In this document: piece after piece, positions 1 to 7,224 of the stretch | Position numbering within the stretch: the stretch's first letter is position 1 | Layout: each line of letters begins with the position of its first letter | Origin: JAVVFH01 sp032250585 | Lineage (GTDB): Bacteria; Pseudomonadota; Gammaproteobacteria; Xanthomonadales; SZUA-36 | Length of the DNA stretch: 10,306 nt | Assembly: GCA_032250585.1 (NCBI GenBank) | Contig: JAVVFH010000121.1 | Location: forward strand, 1 to 10,306 | Direction: 5' to 3' | Notes under the pieces: model-generated | The model's input: the letters and a program-made list of their open reading frames with translations, nothing else | What the model was told of the DNA's origin: nothing | Database searches by the model: none | Position numbers and translations under genes: made by a program

Positions 1-1
1 C

Positions 2-475
2 AAGGCCAAGAACCGCCTGTTCAGGGAACTGCTGCAAAGCGAGGGAGTGACCCTTTACGAAACGACCATCGACTTGATACGGCATCTGCTCGAGCGGGGG
101 ATTCGCACGGCGGTCGTGTCCTCCAGCCAGAATTGCCGGGCGGTGCTGCAGGCGGCCGGTATCGAGTCGCTGTTCCTGGCCCGGGTTGACGGCGCCGTGG
201 CGAAGCGCCTGAAACTCGCGGGTAAGCCGCAGCCGGATATTTTTCTGAAAAGCGCGGAATTCGTCGGCGTCGCGCCAGCGGAGGCGATTGTAATCGAGGA
301 TTCGCAGTCCGGTGTACGGGCCGGTCGGGCCGGCGAGTTCGGACTGGTCATTGGCGTCGACCGCGGAAAGCAGCGTGAGGCCCTGTTGCAGGCTGGGGCG
401 CACAAGGTGGTCGACGACCTGGGCGAAATCGACCTGGAGCAAATGAATGAGTGGTTCCGAGAAAGCGGCGACTGA
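2..475 (+). CDS. Beta-phosphoglucomutase-family HAD hydrolase (5'-truncated by window edge)
   Basis: This is the C-terminal 157 residues of a HAD subfamily IA protein. The frame is open from base 2, so the real start and the nucleophile motif (DxDG) lie outside the window; an in-frame GTG at 47 is only internal. Visible HAD motifs are the Ser run after AVV (bases 119-127, motif II), the Lys of AGKPQPD (224-226, motif III) and the acidic pair in VIEDSQSG (296-301, motif IV). The text AGKPQPDIF...VIEDSQSGVRAG...GLVIGVDR is typical of beta-PGM-type hydrolases, which convert beta-glucose-1-phosphate to glucose-6-phosphate in the cytoplasm. The gene overlaps otsB by 29 nt and is followed by a GH65 gene, the usual source of beta-glucose-1-phosphate, which supports a mutase role. 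It could instead be a sugar-phosphate phosphatase, since the cap and N-terminus are not visible. Confidence 0.88.
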   Translation, partial: KAKNRLFRELLQSEGVTLYETTIDLIRHLLERGIRTAVVSSSQNCRAVLQAAGIESLFLARVDGAVAKRLKLAGKPQPDIFLKSAEFVGVAPAEAIVIEDSQSGVRAGRAGEFGLVIGVDRGKQREALLQAGAHKVVDDLGEIDLEQMNEWFRESGD

Positions 476-1265
476 TCTGCCGTCGGCGCTGGCGGAGGTC
501 GATGACATTGCCGCGCACCTCGGCGACAGGCAATTGGCGGTTTTCCTGGACTACGACGGCACCCTTACGCCGATCGTCGACCGCCCCGAGCAGGCCGAAC
601 TGGGCGAGGAGATGCGCGCGGCGCTGTCGCGTCTGGCGGACCTTTGCAAGACCGCGGTCATCAGCGGCCGCTCCCTGGACGACGTGCGGGAACGTGTGGG
701 CCTGGCCACCGTGTACTACGCGGGTAACCACGGCCTGCAGATTGGCGGTCCGGACCAAGCCGAGATCAAGCACGAAAAGGGCCGCGAATATCTGGGGGTC
801 GTGGCAGAGGCCTGTCGGGAACTGCGTTCGCGGCTGGAAAACATCGACGGCATTTTGATCGAGAACAAGGAGTTTTCGCTGTCCGTGCATTACCGCCTGG
901 CGGATGACAGCGTCGTGCCGGACGTGGAGGCCGTAATCGATGAGGTGGTCACCGCCAAACCGGATTTACGCAAGCACAGTGGCAAGAAGGTCTTCGAGAT
1001 TCGCCCGCGTATCGACTGGGACAAGGGCAAGGCGGTGCTTTGGCTGCTCGATGCGCTGGAACTCGGCGAAGACCAGGTGCTGCCTCTGTACATCGGTGAC
1101 GACGTCACCGACGAAGATGCCTTCGCGGTGCTGGAGGAACGGGGTATCGGCATCCGGGTGATGGGTGATTCCGGGACCTCTCGGGCTCGTTACCGCTTGC
1201 GCGACAGCGGTGAAGTCCGAAGCTTTCTGGAGAAGCTGACCGGTATATGCGAAGGCGAATCATGA
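447..1265 (+). CDS. otsB: Trehalose-6-phosphate phosphatase
   Basis: A 272-residue cytoplasmic HAD phosphatase of the size usual for OtsB, predicted to dephosphorylate trehalose-6-phosphate to trehalose. All four HAD motifs are visible: nucleophile motif LDYDGTL (D35, D37), Ser73 in VISGRS, Lys193/Lys195 in WDKGKA, and IGDDVTDEDAF (D218, D219). The D-G-T-L-T-P stretch after the nucleophile and the DDVTDE motif are characteristic of trehalose phosphatases (TIGR00685/PF02358 type). The ATG at 447 is chosen because a GGAG box lies at 436-439, 7 nt upstream. The gene starts inside the end of the HAD gene (29-nt overlap) and its TGA overlaps the ATG of the GH65 gene (ATGA at 1262-1265), so the three are probably translationally coupled. 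No otsA is visible; it could lie upstream of the window. Confidence 0.93.
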   Translation: MSGSEKAATDLPSALAEVDDIAAHLGDRQLAVFLDYDGTLTPIVDRPEQAELGEEMRAALSRLADLCKTAVISGRSLDDVRERVGLATVYYAGNHGLQIGGPDQAEIKHEKGREYLGVVAEACRELRSRLENIDGILIENKEFSLSVHYRLADDSVVPDVEAVIDEVVTAKPDLRKHSGKKVFEIRPRIDWDKGKAVLWLLDALELGEDQVLPLYIGDDVTDEDAFAVLEERGIGIRVMGDSGTSRARYRLRDSGEVRSFLEKLTGICEGES

Positions 1266-3667
1266 ACGACTGGACACTCAGATACGATGAATTCGACCCG
1301 CAGGAGGAGGCCCTGCGCGAGGCGCTGTGCACCGTCGGGAACGGCTATTTCGCTACCCGCGGGGCGGCACCGGAAGCCCGCGCGGACGAGGTCCATTACC
1401 CGGGCACCTACATCGCCGGCTGTTTCAATCGGCTCAAGACCGACATCGCTGGCGAGACCGTTGAAAACGAAAGCCTGGTCAATGTGCCCAACTGGCTGGA
1501 ATTGAGCTTCCGCATCGAAGGCGGCGAATGGTTCGACCTGCGCAAGGTGGATGTCCTTGCCTATCGCCAGGAACTGGATCAGAAGCAGGCGATCCTGCTG
1601 CGCGAGCTGAAATTCCGCGACGGGGAAGGTCGCTGCACGAGCCTTCAGCAGCGGCGCCTGGTGTCGATGGACAAACCGCATCTGGCTGCGCTGGAGACCG
1701 TCATTCACGCCGAGGACTGGAGCGGCCGGATCGAAGTACGAAGCGGACTCGATGGCCGCGTCGTCAACGACGGTGTGGAGCGCTACCGTGAATTGGACAG
1801 CCGCCATCTGGAAACGCTGGCGGTCGAATCGGTTTGCGAGGACAAGCTGTCGCTCGAGACACGCACCAACCAGTCACACATCCGCATCGCCCAGGCGGCC
1901 CGCACACGCTTCTGGATCGACGGCCGCGAACTCGAGGTCGCCGCGCGGGTCGATGAAAGCGCCGACCACATCGCGCACCATTACGAAATACAGATCGATT
2001 CGAACGCGCCATTGAGTATCGAAAAAATCGTCGCTTTGTATACCTCCCGCGATCACGCCATCAGCGAGCCGGCCCTGGAGGCGCGCAAGGACATTGACGA
2101 GGGCCCGCGCTTCGACGAGTTGGCCGCCCGCCATGTTTTGCTATGGAAGCACCTGTGGGGCCGCTTCGACTTCGACATCGCGCACGATGACGCGGTGGAG
2201 GAGAAGCGCACCAGGCAGATACTGCGGCTGCACATATTGCACCTGATCCAGACCACCTCGCCGCTGGTGATGGACCTGGACGTCGGTGTGCCGGCGCGGG
2301 GGCTGCACGGCGAAGCCTATCGGGGCCACATTTTCTGGGACGAACTGTTCGTCTTTCCGCTGTTCAATCTGCGCATGCCGGAGATCACGCGCGCGCTGCT
2401 CCATTACCGTTTTCGCCGACTCGGGGAAGCCCGCCGCGCCGCACGCGAAGCGGGTTATCGTGGCGCCATGTTCCCCTGGCAGAGCGGCAGCAACGGCCGT
2501 GAAGAGAGTCAGCGCCTGCACCTGAACCCGAAGTCGGGCAACTGGATTCCGGACAATTCCCACTTTCAGCGTCACATCAACGCCGCGATCGCCTACAACG
2601 TCTGGCAGTATTTTCAGGTCACCTGCGACATGGAATTCCTGTCGTATTACGGGGCCGAGATGCTGCTGGAGATCGCCCGCTTCTGGGCCAGCATGGTCAG
2701 CTGGAACGAGGACCTCGGGCGCTACGAGATCCGCGGTGTGATGGGGCCGGATGAATACCACGACGCTTACCCGGATGCAGAAAAGTCCGGCTTGAACAAC
2801 AACGCCTATACCAATTTCATGGTGGTCTGGGTGCTGCTGCGCGCGCTTGGGCTGCGCGACATTCTGCCGGGACAGCGCTTCAAGGAATTGTGCCAGGCGC
2901 TCGACCTGACGCGCGAGGAGTTCGAGCACTGGGACGAGGTCAGCCGTGGCATGTACGTTCCCTTCCACGGCGACGGCATCATCAGCCAGTTCGAGGGTTA
3001 CGACGAACTCGCGGAGTTCGATTGGGAAGGCTACCGCGAGAAATACGGGGAGATCCAGCGGCTGGACCGCATCCTCGAGGCCGAGGACGACAGCCCGAAC
3101 CGCTACAAGGTGTCCAAGCAGGCGGATGTGCTGATGCTTTTCTACCTGTTTTCGGCCGATGAACTCGGTGAGCTGTTTGAGCGCCTGGGGTATTCCTTCG
3201 AATACGAGACCATCCCGCGCAACATCGATTACTATATCGAGCGCACATCCAACGGCTCGACGCTGAGCCGGGTCGTCAACTCCTGGGTGCTGGCGCGTGC
3301 CGACCGCACGGGCGCCTGGCCCCTGTTCCGCCGGGCGCTGGAAAGCGACGTTGCCGACATCCAGGGCGGCACGACGCCCGAGGGCATTCATGCGGGCGCC
3401 ATGGCCGGCACGGTCGACCTCATACAGCGCTGCTTCACCGGCATCGAAACGCGCGGCGAGGTTCTGCGGCTCAACCCGAGCCTGCCCAAGGGGCTGAGCC
3501 GGCTGTGCCTCAACATCCGCTACCGCCAGCATGTCCTGGAGCTGGACATCACGCCCACCTGCGTGCGTCTCAGCTCGCAGCCCTGCGATCAGCCGCCGAT
3601 CGACCTTGCCATCGATTCGCATATCTATACGATAAAGGCCGGCGAGATCAGGGAATTTCGGCTGTGA
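1262..3667 (+). CDS. Glycoside hydrolase family 65 protein (probable trehalose/maltose-type phosphorylase)
   Basis: An 801-residue protein with the full GH65 layout: an N-terminal beta-sandwich (about residues 1-270), a helical linker, an (alpha/alpha)6 barrel (about 310-700) and a small C-terminal beta domain. The catalytic general acid is E498 in VMGPDEYH. The barrel also shows FPWQSGSNGREE, GNWIPDNSHFQRH and GGTTPEGIHAGAMAGT. The NGSTLS segment (residues 664-669) corresponds to the phosphate-binding loop of GH65 phosphorylases, which favours phosphorolysis over hydrolysis. I chose ATG 1262 over ATG 1247 because it has a GAAGG box at 1251-1255 and forms an ATGA overlap with otsB. With otsB and a beta-PGM-like gene in the operon, trehalose phosphorolysis giving beta-glucose-1-phosphate is the simplest role. 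Kojibiose, nigerose, maltose or trehalose-6-phosphate phosphorylase cannot be excluded, as specificity is not readable by eye. Confidence 0.9.
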   Translation: MNDWTLRYDEFDPQEEALREALCTVGNGYFATRGAAPEARADEVHYPGTYIAGCFNRLKTDIAGETVENESLVNVPNWLELSFRIEGGEWFDLRKVDVLAYRQELDQKQAILLRELKFRDGEGRCTSLQQRRLVSMDKPHLAALETVIHAEDWSGRIEVRSGLDGRVVNDGVERYRELDSRHLETLAVESVCEDKLSLETRTNQSHIRIAQAARTRFWIDGRELEVAARVDESADHIAHHYEIQIDSNAPLSIEKIVALYTSRDHAISEPALEARKDIDEGPRFDELAARHVLLWKHLWGRFDFDIAHDDAVEEKRTRQILRLHILHLIQTTSPLVMDLDVGVPARGLHGEAYRGHIFWDELFVFPLFNLRMPEITRALLHYRFRRLGEARRAAREAGYRGAMFPWQSGSNGREESQRLHLNPKSGNWIPDNSHFQRHINAAIAYNVWQYFQVTCDMEFLSYYGAEMLLEIARFWASMVSWNEDLGRYEIRGVMGPDEYHDAYPDAEKSGLNNNAYTNFMVVWVLLRALGLRDILPGQRFKELCQALDLTREEFEHWDEVSRGMYVPFHGDGIISQFEGYDELAEFDWEGYREKYGEIQRLDRILEAEDDSPNRYKVSKQADVLMLFYLFSADELGELFERLGYSFEYETIPRNIDYYIERTSNGSTLSRVVNSWVLARADRTGAWPLFRRALESDVADIQGGTTPEGIHAGAMAGTVDLIQRCFTGIETRGEVLRLNPSLPKGLSRLCLNIRYRQHVLELDITPTCVRLSSQPCDQPPIDLAIDSHIYTIKAGEIREFRL

Positions 3668-3683
3668 CAGGCGCTCAGGCTGG

Positions 3684-3762
3684 CGCGGCTGAAGCCGCTC
3701 CCACAGATTTCCGAAACACTCTGCTTTTGTGGGAGGGTTTTGTGGGAGCGGCTTCAGCCGCG
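3684..3762. repeat. REP-like element pair in inverted orientation (BIME-like)
   Basis: Bases 3684-3705 and 3741-3762 are perfect 22-bp inverted copies of a TGTGGGAGCGGCTTCAGCCGCG-type unit, separated by 35 nt. Each copy also contains its own hairpin, GCGGCT-2 nt-AGCCGC. The GTGGGAGC...GC unit resembles REP sequences of Pseudomonas and Xanthomonadales, which are mobilised in trans by RAYT transposases; none is encoded here. The pair fills nearly the whole 103-bp gap between the convergent GH65 and crp/fnr genes, ending 8 nt from the latter's stop codon. It may therefore block read-through or protect both mRNA 3' ends. Confidence 0.85.
3725..3748 (+). repeat. Short tandem duplication at the edge of the REP unit
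   Basis: The 11-mer TTTTGTGGGAG occurs at 3725-3735 and again at 3738-3748, a 13-nt period. The second copy runs into the downstream REP unit and the first is cut off after GGG. This looks like a partial duplication or slippage of the REP head. Confidence 0.6.
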
Positions 3763-3770
3763 ATATGGGA

Positions 3771-4580
3771 TCAGCGCCGCGCCTCCTGCTGCAGTTGCCG
3801 GGAGTCGAATTGATAGGTTTCCAGCGGCGGACTTCCGGTCTTGCGCAGAATCTTGTTGCGCTTGAACTCGGCCAGGATCCGGCTCACGCTCTCGGGCGTC
3901 ACGCCCAGCATATCCGCCATTTCCTGAACCGTCAGCAGTTCCACCAGATCGGACGACTTGCCGTGTTCGAGCCCGGACAGAAAATCGATCAGCCGGGCCA
4001 CCCGAGGCTTGATCGCTCCGGTGGAAAAATCCGCTATCCAGGTATCGGCCTGCGCGAGGTGCCTGTAGCCCTGTTTAAGGATCTCGCAAAATTGATGTGG
4101 ATGTTCGCGTTCCAGCAGCAGCAGCCTGCTCAACGGTGCGCTGATCACTTCCGTGTCGTCCACGGCTACGGCGGTGTGTTCGTAAGGCTGCCCGAGCAGG
4201 CCTTCGAGGCCCAGCCATTCGTTGAAACCGTGCAGCCGGACAATACGGGCCCGGCCGTTGGGTAGGTAGCTGAGTACTTTGACCATGCCGCTGAGAATCA
4301 TGAAGACCCGCTCCACCCGGTCGCCTTCGCGATAGATTACCTTTTTTGCTGAAAAGGTTTTACGCCTGACGCCGGTGAAGCAAGGCAGCTGTTCGGCGGC
4401 CAGCCAGTCATCCATTTCAAAGCCCGGTTCGAAGCCACGGGCCTGCGAACGGCAGTAGGCGGATGTCGCGATGGCCTGTTCGTGCTCAACGGCGGCGCCG
4501 GAGTCGTGCGCTGTCCGGGCTGTCAGTGCCGGCGGGTTTTTTCGAATGGCTTTGCTGGTCTTCTTGTTGGCACGGGTCAT
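3771..4580 (-). CDS. Crp/Fnr-family transcriptional regulator (FNR/FixK-type DNA recognition)
   Basis: A 269-residue cytoplasmic regulator. After about 55 poorly conserved, basic N-terminal residues comes a cyclic-nucleotide-binding-like beta-roll (about 65-160, with IYREGDRVERVFMILSGMVKV), a dimerisation helix (about 165-200) and a winged HTH (about 212-250). The recognition helix reads TPESVSRIL, with E230-x-x-S233-R234. This is the ExxSR pattern of FNR/ANR/FixK proteins that read TTGA-type half-sites, unlike the RExxGR of CRP. Only Cys43, Cys67 and Cys165 are present, so the four-cysteine Fe-S cluster of FNR is absent, and the RS cAMP contact of CRP is not seen. The start at 4580 is preferred to ATG 4667: it has AGGAG 6-7 nt upstream, whereas 4667 has no ribosome binding site and lies on a likely -10 box. 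The gene lies downstream of a FixJ-like regulator and its kinase, on the same strand, suggesting a FixK-like role. The signal is unknown. Confidence 0.85.
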   Translation of the reverse strand: MTRANKKTSKAIRKNPPALTARTAHDSGAAVEHEQAIATSAYCRSQARGFEPGFEMDDWLAAEQLPCFTGVRRKTFSAKKVIYREGDRVERVFMILSGMVKVLSYLPNGRARIVRLHGFNEWLGLEGLLGQPYEHTAVAVDDTEVISAPLSRLLLLEREHPHQFCEILKQGYRHLAQADTWIADFSTGAIKPRVARLIDFLSGLEHGKSSDLVELLTVQEMADMLGVTPESVSRILAEFKRNKILRKTGSPPLETYQFDSRQLQQEARR

Positions 4581-4665
4581 GCCGGTCTCCTGGATGATGG
4601 TACGAACTTGCAAGGTCCTCAGGTGGATCAATCGCTTGCCGAGGTCTTTCATCAAGCCTGTAAAC

Positions 4666-4694
4666 ATTTTAAGACGACAGGAAACGGCAGACCA
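4666..4694 (-). promoter_or_regulatory. Possible activator-dependent promoter of the crp/fnr gene
   Basis: On the minus strand a TAAAAT -10-like box (4666-4671, 5 of 6 to consensus) follows a 17-bp spacer and a poor -35 (TGGTCT, 4689-4694). A good -10 with a poor -35 overlapped by a dyad is typical of activated promoters. Transcription would start near 4659, leaving a leader of about 79 nt before the ATG at 4580. Confidence 0.4.
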
Positions 4695-4705
4695 TTCGGA
4701 TGGTC
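4690..4705. promoter_or_regulatory. Dyad GACCAT-N4-ATGGTC upstream of the crp/fnr gene (possible operator)
   Basis: A perfect 6-bp inverted repeat around TCGG. Its centre lies about 39 bp upstream of the inferred start, where class II activators bind. The arm-N4-arm geometry equals that of Crp/Fnr sites, but the arms are not TTGAT/ATCAA, so the binding protein is not identified. Confidence 0.45.
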
Positions 4706-4716
4706 ACTAAGGGAAA

Positions 4717-4724
4717 TTACGTAA
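4717..4724. promoter_or_regulatory. TTACGTAA palindrome, possible FixJ-like response-regulator site
   Basis: An 8-bp perfect palindrome about 62 bp upstream of the inferred crp/fnr transcription start. It shares the TACGTA core with the rhizobial FixJ box (GTAMGTAG, from memory), matching 6 of 8 positions. A short match like this can occur by chance; position and gene context are the main support. Confidence 0.25.
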
Positions 4725-4729
4725 GCGGC

Positions 4730-4752
4730 AAAACGCGCGGCTGAATGCGCGT
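4730..4752 (-). terminator. Possible intrinsic terminator after the response-regulator gene
   Basis: Read on the minus strand, ACGCGC and GCGCGT (4752-4747 and 4738-4733) pair around an 8-nt loop and are followed by a short run of four T. The stem touches the stop codon of the response-regulator gene. The T run is short, so termination may be partial and some transcripts may continue into the crp/fnr gene. Confidence 0.45.
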
Positions 4753-5354
4753 CAGCTTTTGCACATGGCGGCGAATTTGACCAGGGCGGGGAGGCTGTTG
4801 GCGCCCATTTTCTGCATGGTGTGGATGCGGTGAATCTCCACGGTGCGGTGGCTGATGTTCAGTTTCCTGGCGATTTCCTTGTTCGACAGACCGGACACCA
4901 CCAGGGTCATTACCTCGCGTTCGCGCGGGCTCAGGGTCGCATAGCGGTCCCGTACTTCACGGGCTTCGCGCTCCGCTTGTCGGCGCTCGCGGTCCAGCGC
5001 CAGCGCGCGTCGGACACGCGACAGCAGCAGGTCACCCTGAATCGGTTTCTCCAGAAAATCAATGGCTCCGGATTTCACGACGCTCACGGCCGTGGGGATA
5101 TCGCCGTGGCCGGTCAGGAACACGACGGCTATCGATATGCCGCGCGCAATCAGCTTTGCGTGCACTTCTTCGCCTGTCATTCCGGGCATCGCCTGGTCGA
5201 GCAGTACGCAACCCTCGGAGTTGCCGTCGCAATCGCGCAGAAAACTGGGTCCGTCGGCATAGGCGGCTACCCGCAGGCCATCGTTGATCAGTAACTGGCA
5301 TAGCGCGTGGCGCATGGCGTCGTCGTCGTCGACGATGTAAACGATGGGTTTCAC
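4752..5354 (-). CDS. FixJ-family two-component response regulator (REC + LuxR-type HTH)
   Basis: A 200-residue protein, close to FixJ in length. The receiver domain (about 3-120) has the acidic pocket D9-D12, phospho-acceptor D53 in LLDQAMPGMTG, T81 in FLTGHGD and K103 in EKP, all at the spacing of FixJ. A charged linker (120-138) leads to a LuxR/FixJ HTH (about 140-195: LSPREREVM, GLSNKEIARKLNISHRTVEIHR). The start is GTG at 5354, which overlaps the TGA of the kinase gene (GTGA). The same frame stays open to about 5708, but that stretch lies within the kinase coding region and gives proline/arginine-rich text, so it is not part of the gene. The regulator is probably phosphorylated by the adjacent kinase and activates promoters as a dimer; the nearby crp/fnr gene is the obvious candidate target. 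Confidence 0.9.
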   Translation of the reverse strand: MKPIVYIVDDDDAMRHALCQLLINDGLRVAAYADGPSFLRDCDGNSEGCVLLDQAMPGMTGEEVHAKLIARGISIAVVFLTGHGDIPTAVSVVKSGAIDFLEKPIQGDLLLSRVRRALALDRERRQAEREAREVRDRYATLSPREREVMTLVVSGLSNKEIARKLNISHRTVEIHRIHTMQKMGANSLPALVKFAAMCKS

Positions 5355-7135
5355 GGTACCAGCGGCAGTTCGAAGTGAATGACGCCGCCTGGCTGTTGCG
5401 GCTCGATCCAAAGGCGTCCGCCGTGGGCCTTGATGAGGCTGAAACTGATGCACAGGCCCACGCCCAGGCCGTAGTCCTTGGTGCTGTGCAGGAACTTGAG
5501 CATTTGCCTCGCGGTTTCCGGGTCGATGCCGGGCCCGCTGTCGCGGACCGTGACGCGCGCCATGTGTTGCAGCCGCTGGACCACGACGGTCACGGATTCG
5601 TCCGGCATGCCGGCGTCCTGGATCGCCTCTATGGCGTTGCGCAGCAGGTTCAGCAGCACTTGCTCCAGGTGGATCGCGACGCCATTGACCGGCGGCAGGG
5701 TCGGGCAATTCAACAGCTTCAGGGTTACGCCGCAGGCCGTGGCCTTGGGCGCCATCAGTTCGCAGGCCTTGTGCACCACGGTGTTCAGGTCGAGGGGCAC
5801 GCAGTCGATTTCATTGCGGTTGATGAACCTGCGGAGCTGGCGAATGATTTCGCCGCCACGCAGCCCCTGTTCACTGATGTTCTTCAGATTTTCCATCAAT
5901 TTGCGCCGATCCGGGGATGGCTGTTCGAGCAGTTGCCGACTGGCATCGGCGTACATGGAAATGGCGCCAAGCGGCTGGTTGAGCTCGTGACCCATCGCAG
6001 TGGCCAGCTCGCTGGCGGTTTGCAGCCGTTGCAGCCGGGCGGCCTCGTCCAGGTAATGGCTGGCCTCGGCTTGCGCCTTGCGCTGGTCCGTGATGTCCAT
6101 GCCGAAACAGATCAGGTAATCGATTTCGTTCGCGGTATCCTTGAGGACGGTGCTGGTGAAGTTGTAGAGGTGCTGCGACCCGTCGCGGTGGCGCAGGGTG
6201 GTTTCCTGAGGCAGTTTTGCCGGCTGTGACAGCAGGCTCGCGGCGATCCATGCCTGCAGCGGCTTGTGCTCCTCCGGGGGAATGAGGTCCATCAGGGCAC
6301 CATGACCTTTCAGGCCCGCGTTTGCCGGATCCGCCGCCGTCTCGACCCCAATGTTCGATCTCAGCAGGTGAGCCTCCCGGTCCAGGATCAGGACGATCCC
6401 AGGCAACTTGTTGATGATGGCATCAGAGAAGTCACGCTCTTTCTGCAGATCCTTCGTGCGCTCGGCAACGCGCTGCTCCAGTCTTTCCGTGAGGCTTTGC
6501 AGCACTTCCTCCATGCGTTCGTAATACGTGGTGTCGACGACCACGGTCCGGCATCTGCGCGCCTGATCGGGACCGAAGGCGACGCTTTCGAGTTGCACGC
6601 ACAACCGCCCCATACCGTGCCGTTCGATTTCCAGGCGGCAGCGCTGTCGGCTGTTGTTGGCGAATACCGCTTCACGGTGGCGCTGAAAGGCATCACGCGA
6701 TTGGCGTTTCAGGTAATCGGCAAGCGGAACACTCGCCAGCGCATCGCGGTTCACGCCCAGCATGGCGGCCGCGCAGAGATTGGCCTGAAGGATCAGGCCT
6801 TGCGAATCCAGAACAAAATAAGCGATGGGTGCGTATTCGTAGAGATTGGCGTAATGATCATGCGAACGGAGAAGCTTGTCCTGCGCCTGCCGCAGCTCCC
6901 TGTTCTGCGCCTGCAGATCCCGCACCTCATCGTTCAGGTCATTGATCAGGCGGTCCCGTTCCTGCTGCGTCGTGCCTGCGCGTTTGCTGCAAGAGGCGCC
7001 GGTCGGGTGGCGGCTGTGCCGCAGGGACAGGGCCCGGCGCGGAAAGGGATAGTGCCTGGTAATTCGATGCGCCATCGGTTCTGGATTTCCCCTGGGGAGT
7101 GTCCGGCCGTTCCTCAACGATAACAGGATCATCAT
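5351..7135 (-). CDS. PAS-domain sensor histidine kinase (FixL/NtrB-like, soluble)
   Basis: A 594-residue protein without membrane segments. An Arg-rich N-terminus (1-57) precedes a coiled coil (about 58-92), PAS1 (about 95-205, starting YANLYEYAPIAYFVLDSQG), a second coiled coil (205-235), PAS2 (about 236-350, INKLPGIVLILD to LICFGMDITD), a dimerisation/phosphoacceptor helix with H383 in MGHELNQPLGAIS, and an HATPase domain: N box N497LLRN, G1 DSGPGID (532-538), G2 GLGVGL (556-561). The HELNQPL box is typical of FixL/DctB-type kinases. PAS1 lacks a recognisable FixL haem-His segment, so oxygen sensing through haem is not supported. The region before G2 (LKFLHSTKD) is a divergent F box. The start at 7135 has AAAGGT about 7 nt upstream; M21 at 7075 is an alternative. 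It is translated just before the FixJ-like regulator, its evident partner. Confidence 0.9.
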   Translation of the reverse strand: MMILLSLRNGRTLPRGNPEPMAHRITRHYPFPRRALSLRHSRHPTGASCSKRAGTTQQERDRLINDLNDEVRDLQAQNRELRQAQDKLLRSHDHYANLYEYAPIAYFVLDSQGLILQANLCAAAMLGVNRDALASVPLADYLKRQSRDAFQRHREAVFANNSRQRCRLEIERHGMGRLCVQLESVAFGPDQARRCRTVVVDTTYYERMEEVLQSLTERLEQRVAERTKDLQKERDFSDAIINKLPGIVLILDREAHLLRSNIGVETAADPANAGLKGHGALMDLIPPEEHKPLQAWIAASLLSQPAKLPQETTLRHRDGSQHLYNFTSTVLKDTANEIDYLICFGMDITDQRKAQAEASHYLDEAARLQRLQTASELATAMGHELNQPLGAISMYADASRQLLEQPSPDRRKLMENLKNISEQGLRGGEIIRQLRRFINRNEIDCVPLDLNTVVHKACELMAPKATACGVTLKLLNCPTLPPVNGVAIHLEQVLLNLLRNAIEAIQDAGMPDESVTVVVQRLQHMARVTVRDSGPGIDPETARQMLKFLHSTKDYGLGVGLCISFSLIKAHGGRLWIEPQQPGGVIHFELPLVP

Positions 7136-7224
7136 CGAAAGACCTTTGGATTATCTATGTCGTGATCGTTTTTTTGCAACGTCAAGTTACGGCCTTTATT
7201 GATCTTCGTCGCTGGGTTTGCCTT

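Noticed and set aside
2141..3622. 493-residue open frame antisense to the GH65 gene
   Set aside because: It lies fully opposite a gene with clear GH65 motifs, and its text has no recognisable domain. Long antisense frames are common in GC-rich genes.
3771..4580. Oxygen-sensing Fe-S FNR or cAMP-binding CRP identity
   Set aside because: The FNR cysteine cluster is missing and the CRP cAMP-contact motif is not seen, so only the family can be claimed.
4581..4667. Longer start of the Crp/Fnr regulator at ATG 4667
   Set aside because: There is no ribosome binding site, the codon overlaps a likely -10 box, and ATG 4580 has an AGGAG box. It is not fully excluded.
5355..5708. N-terminal extension of the response regulator up to an ATG at 5708
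   Set aside because: The added residues are out-of-frame text of the kinase ATPase domain, while GTG 5354 gives a receiver domain of exact FixJ proportions.
5351..7135. True haem-binding FixL
   Set aside because: Neither PAS domain shows a recognisable haem-histidine helix like that of FixL; only the kinase core and partner resemble FixL.
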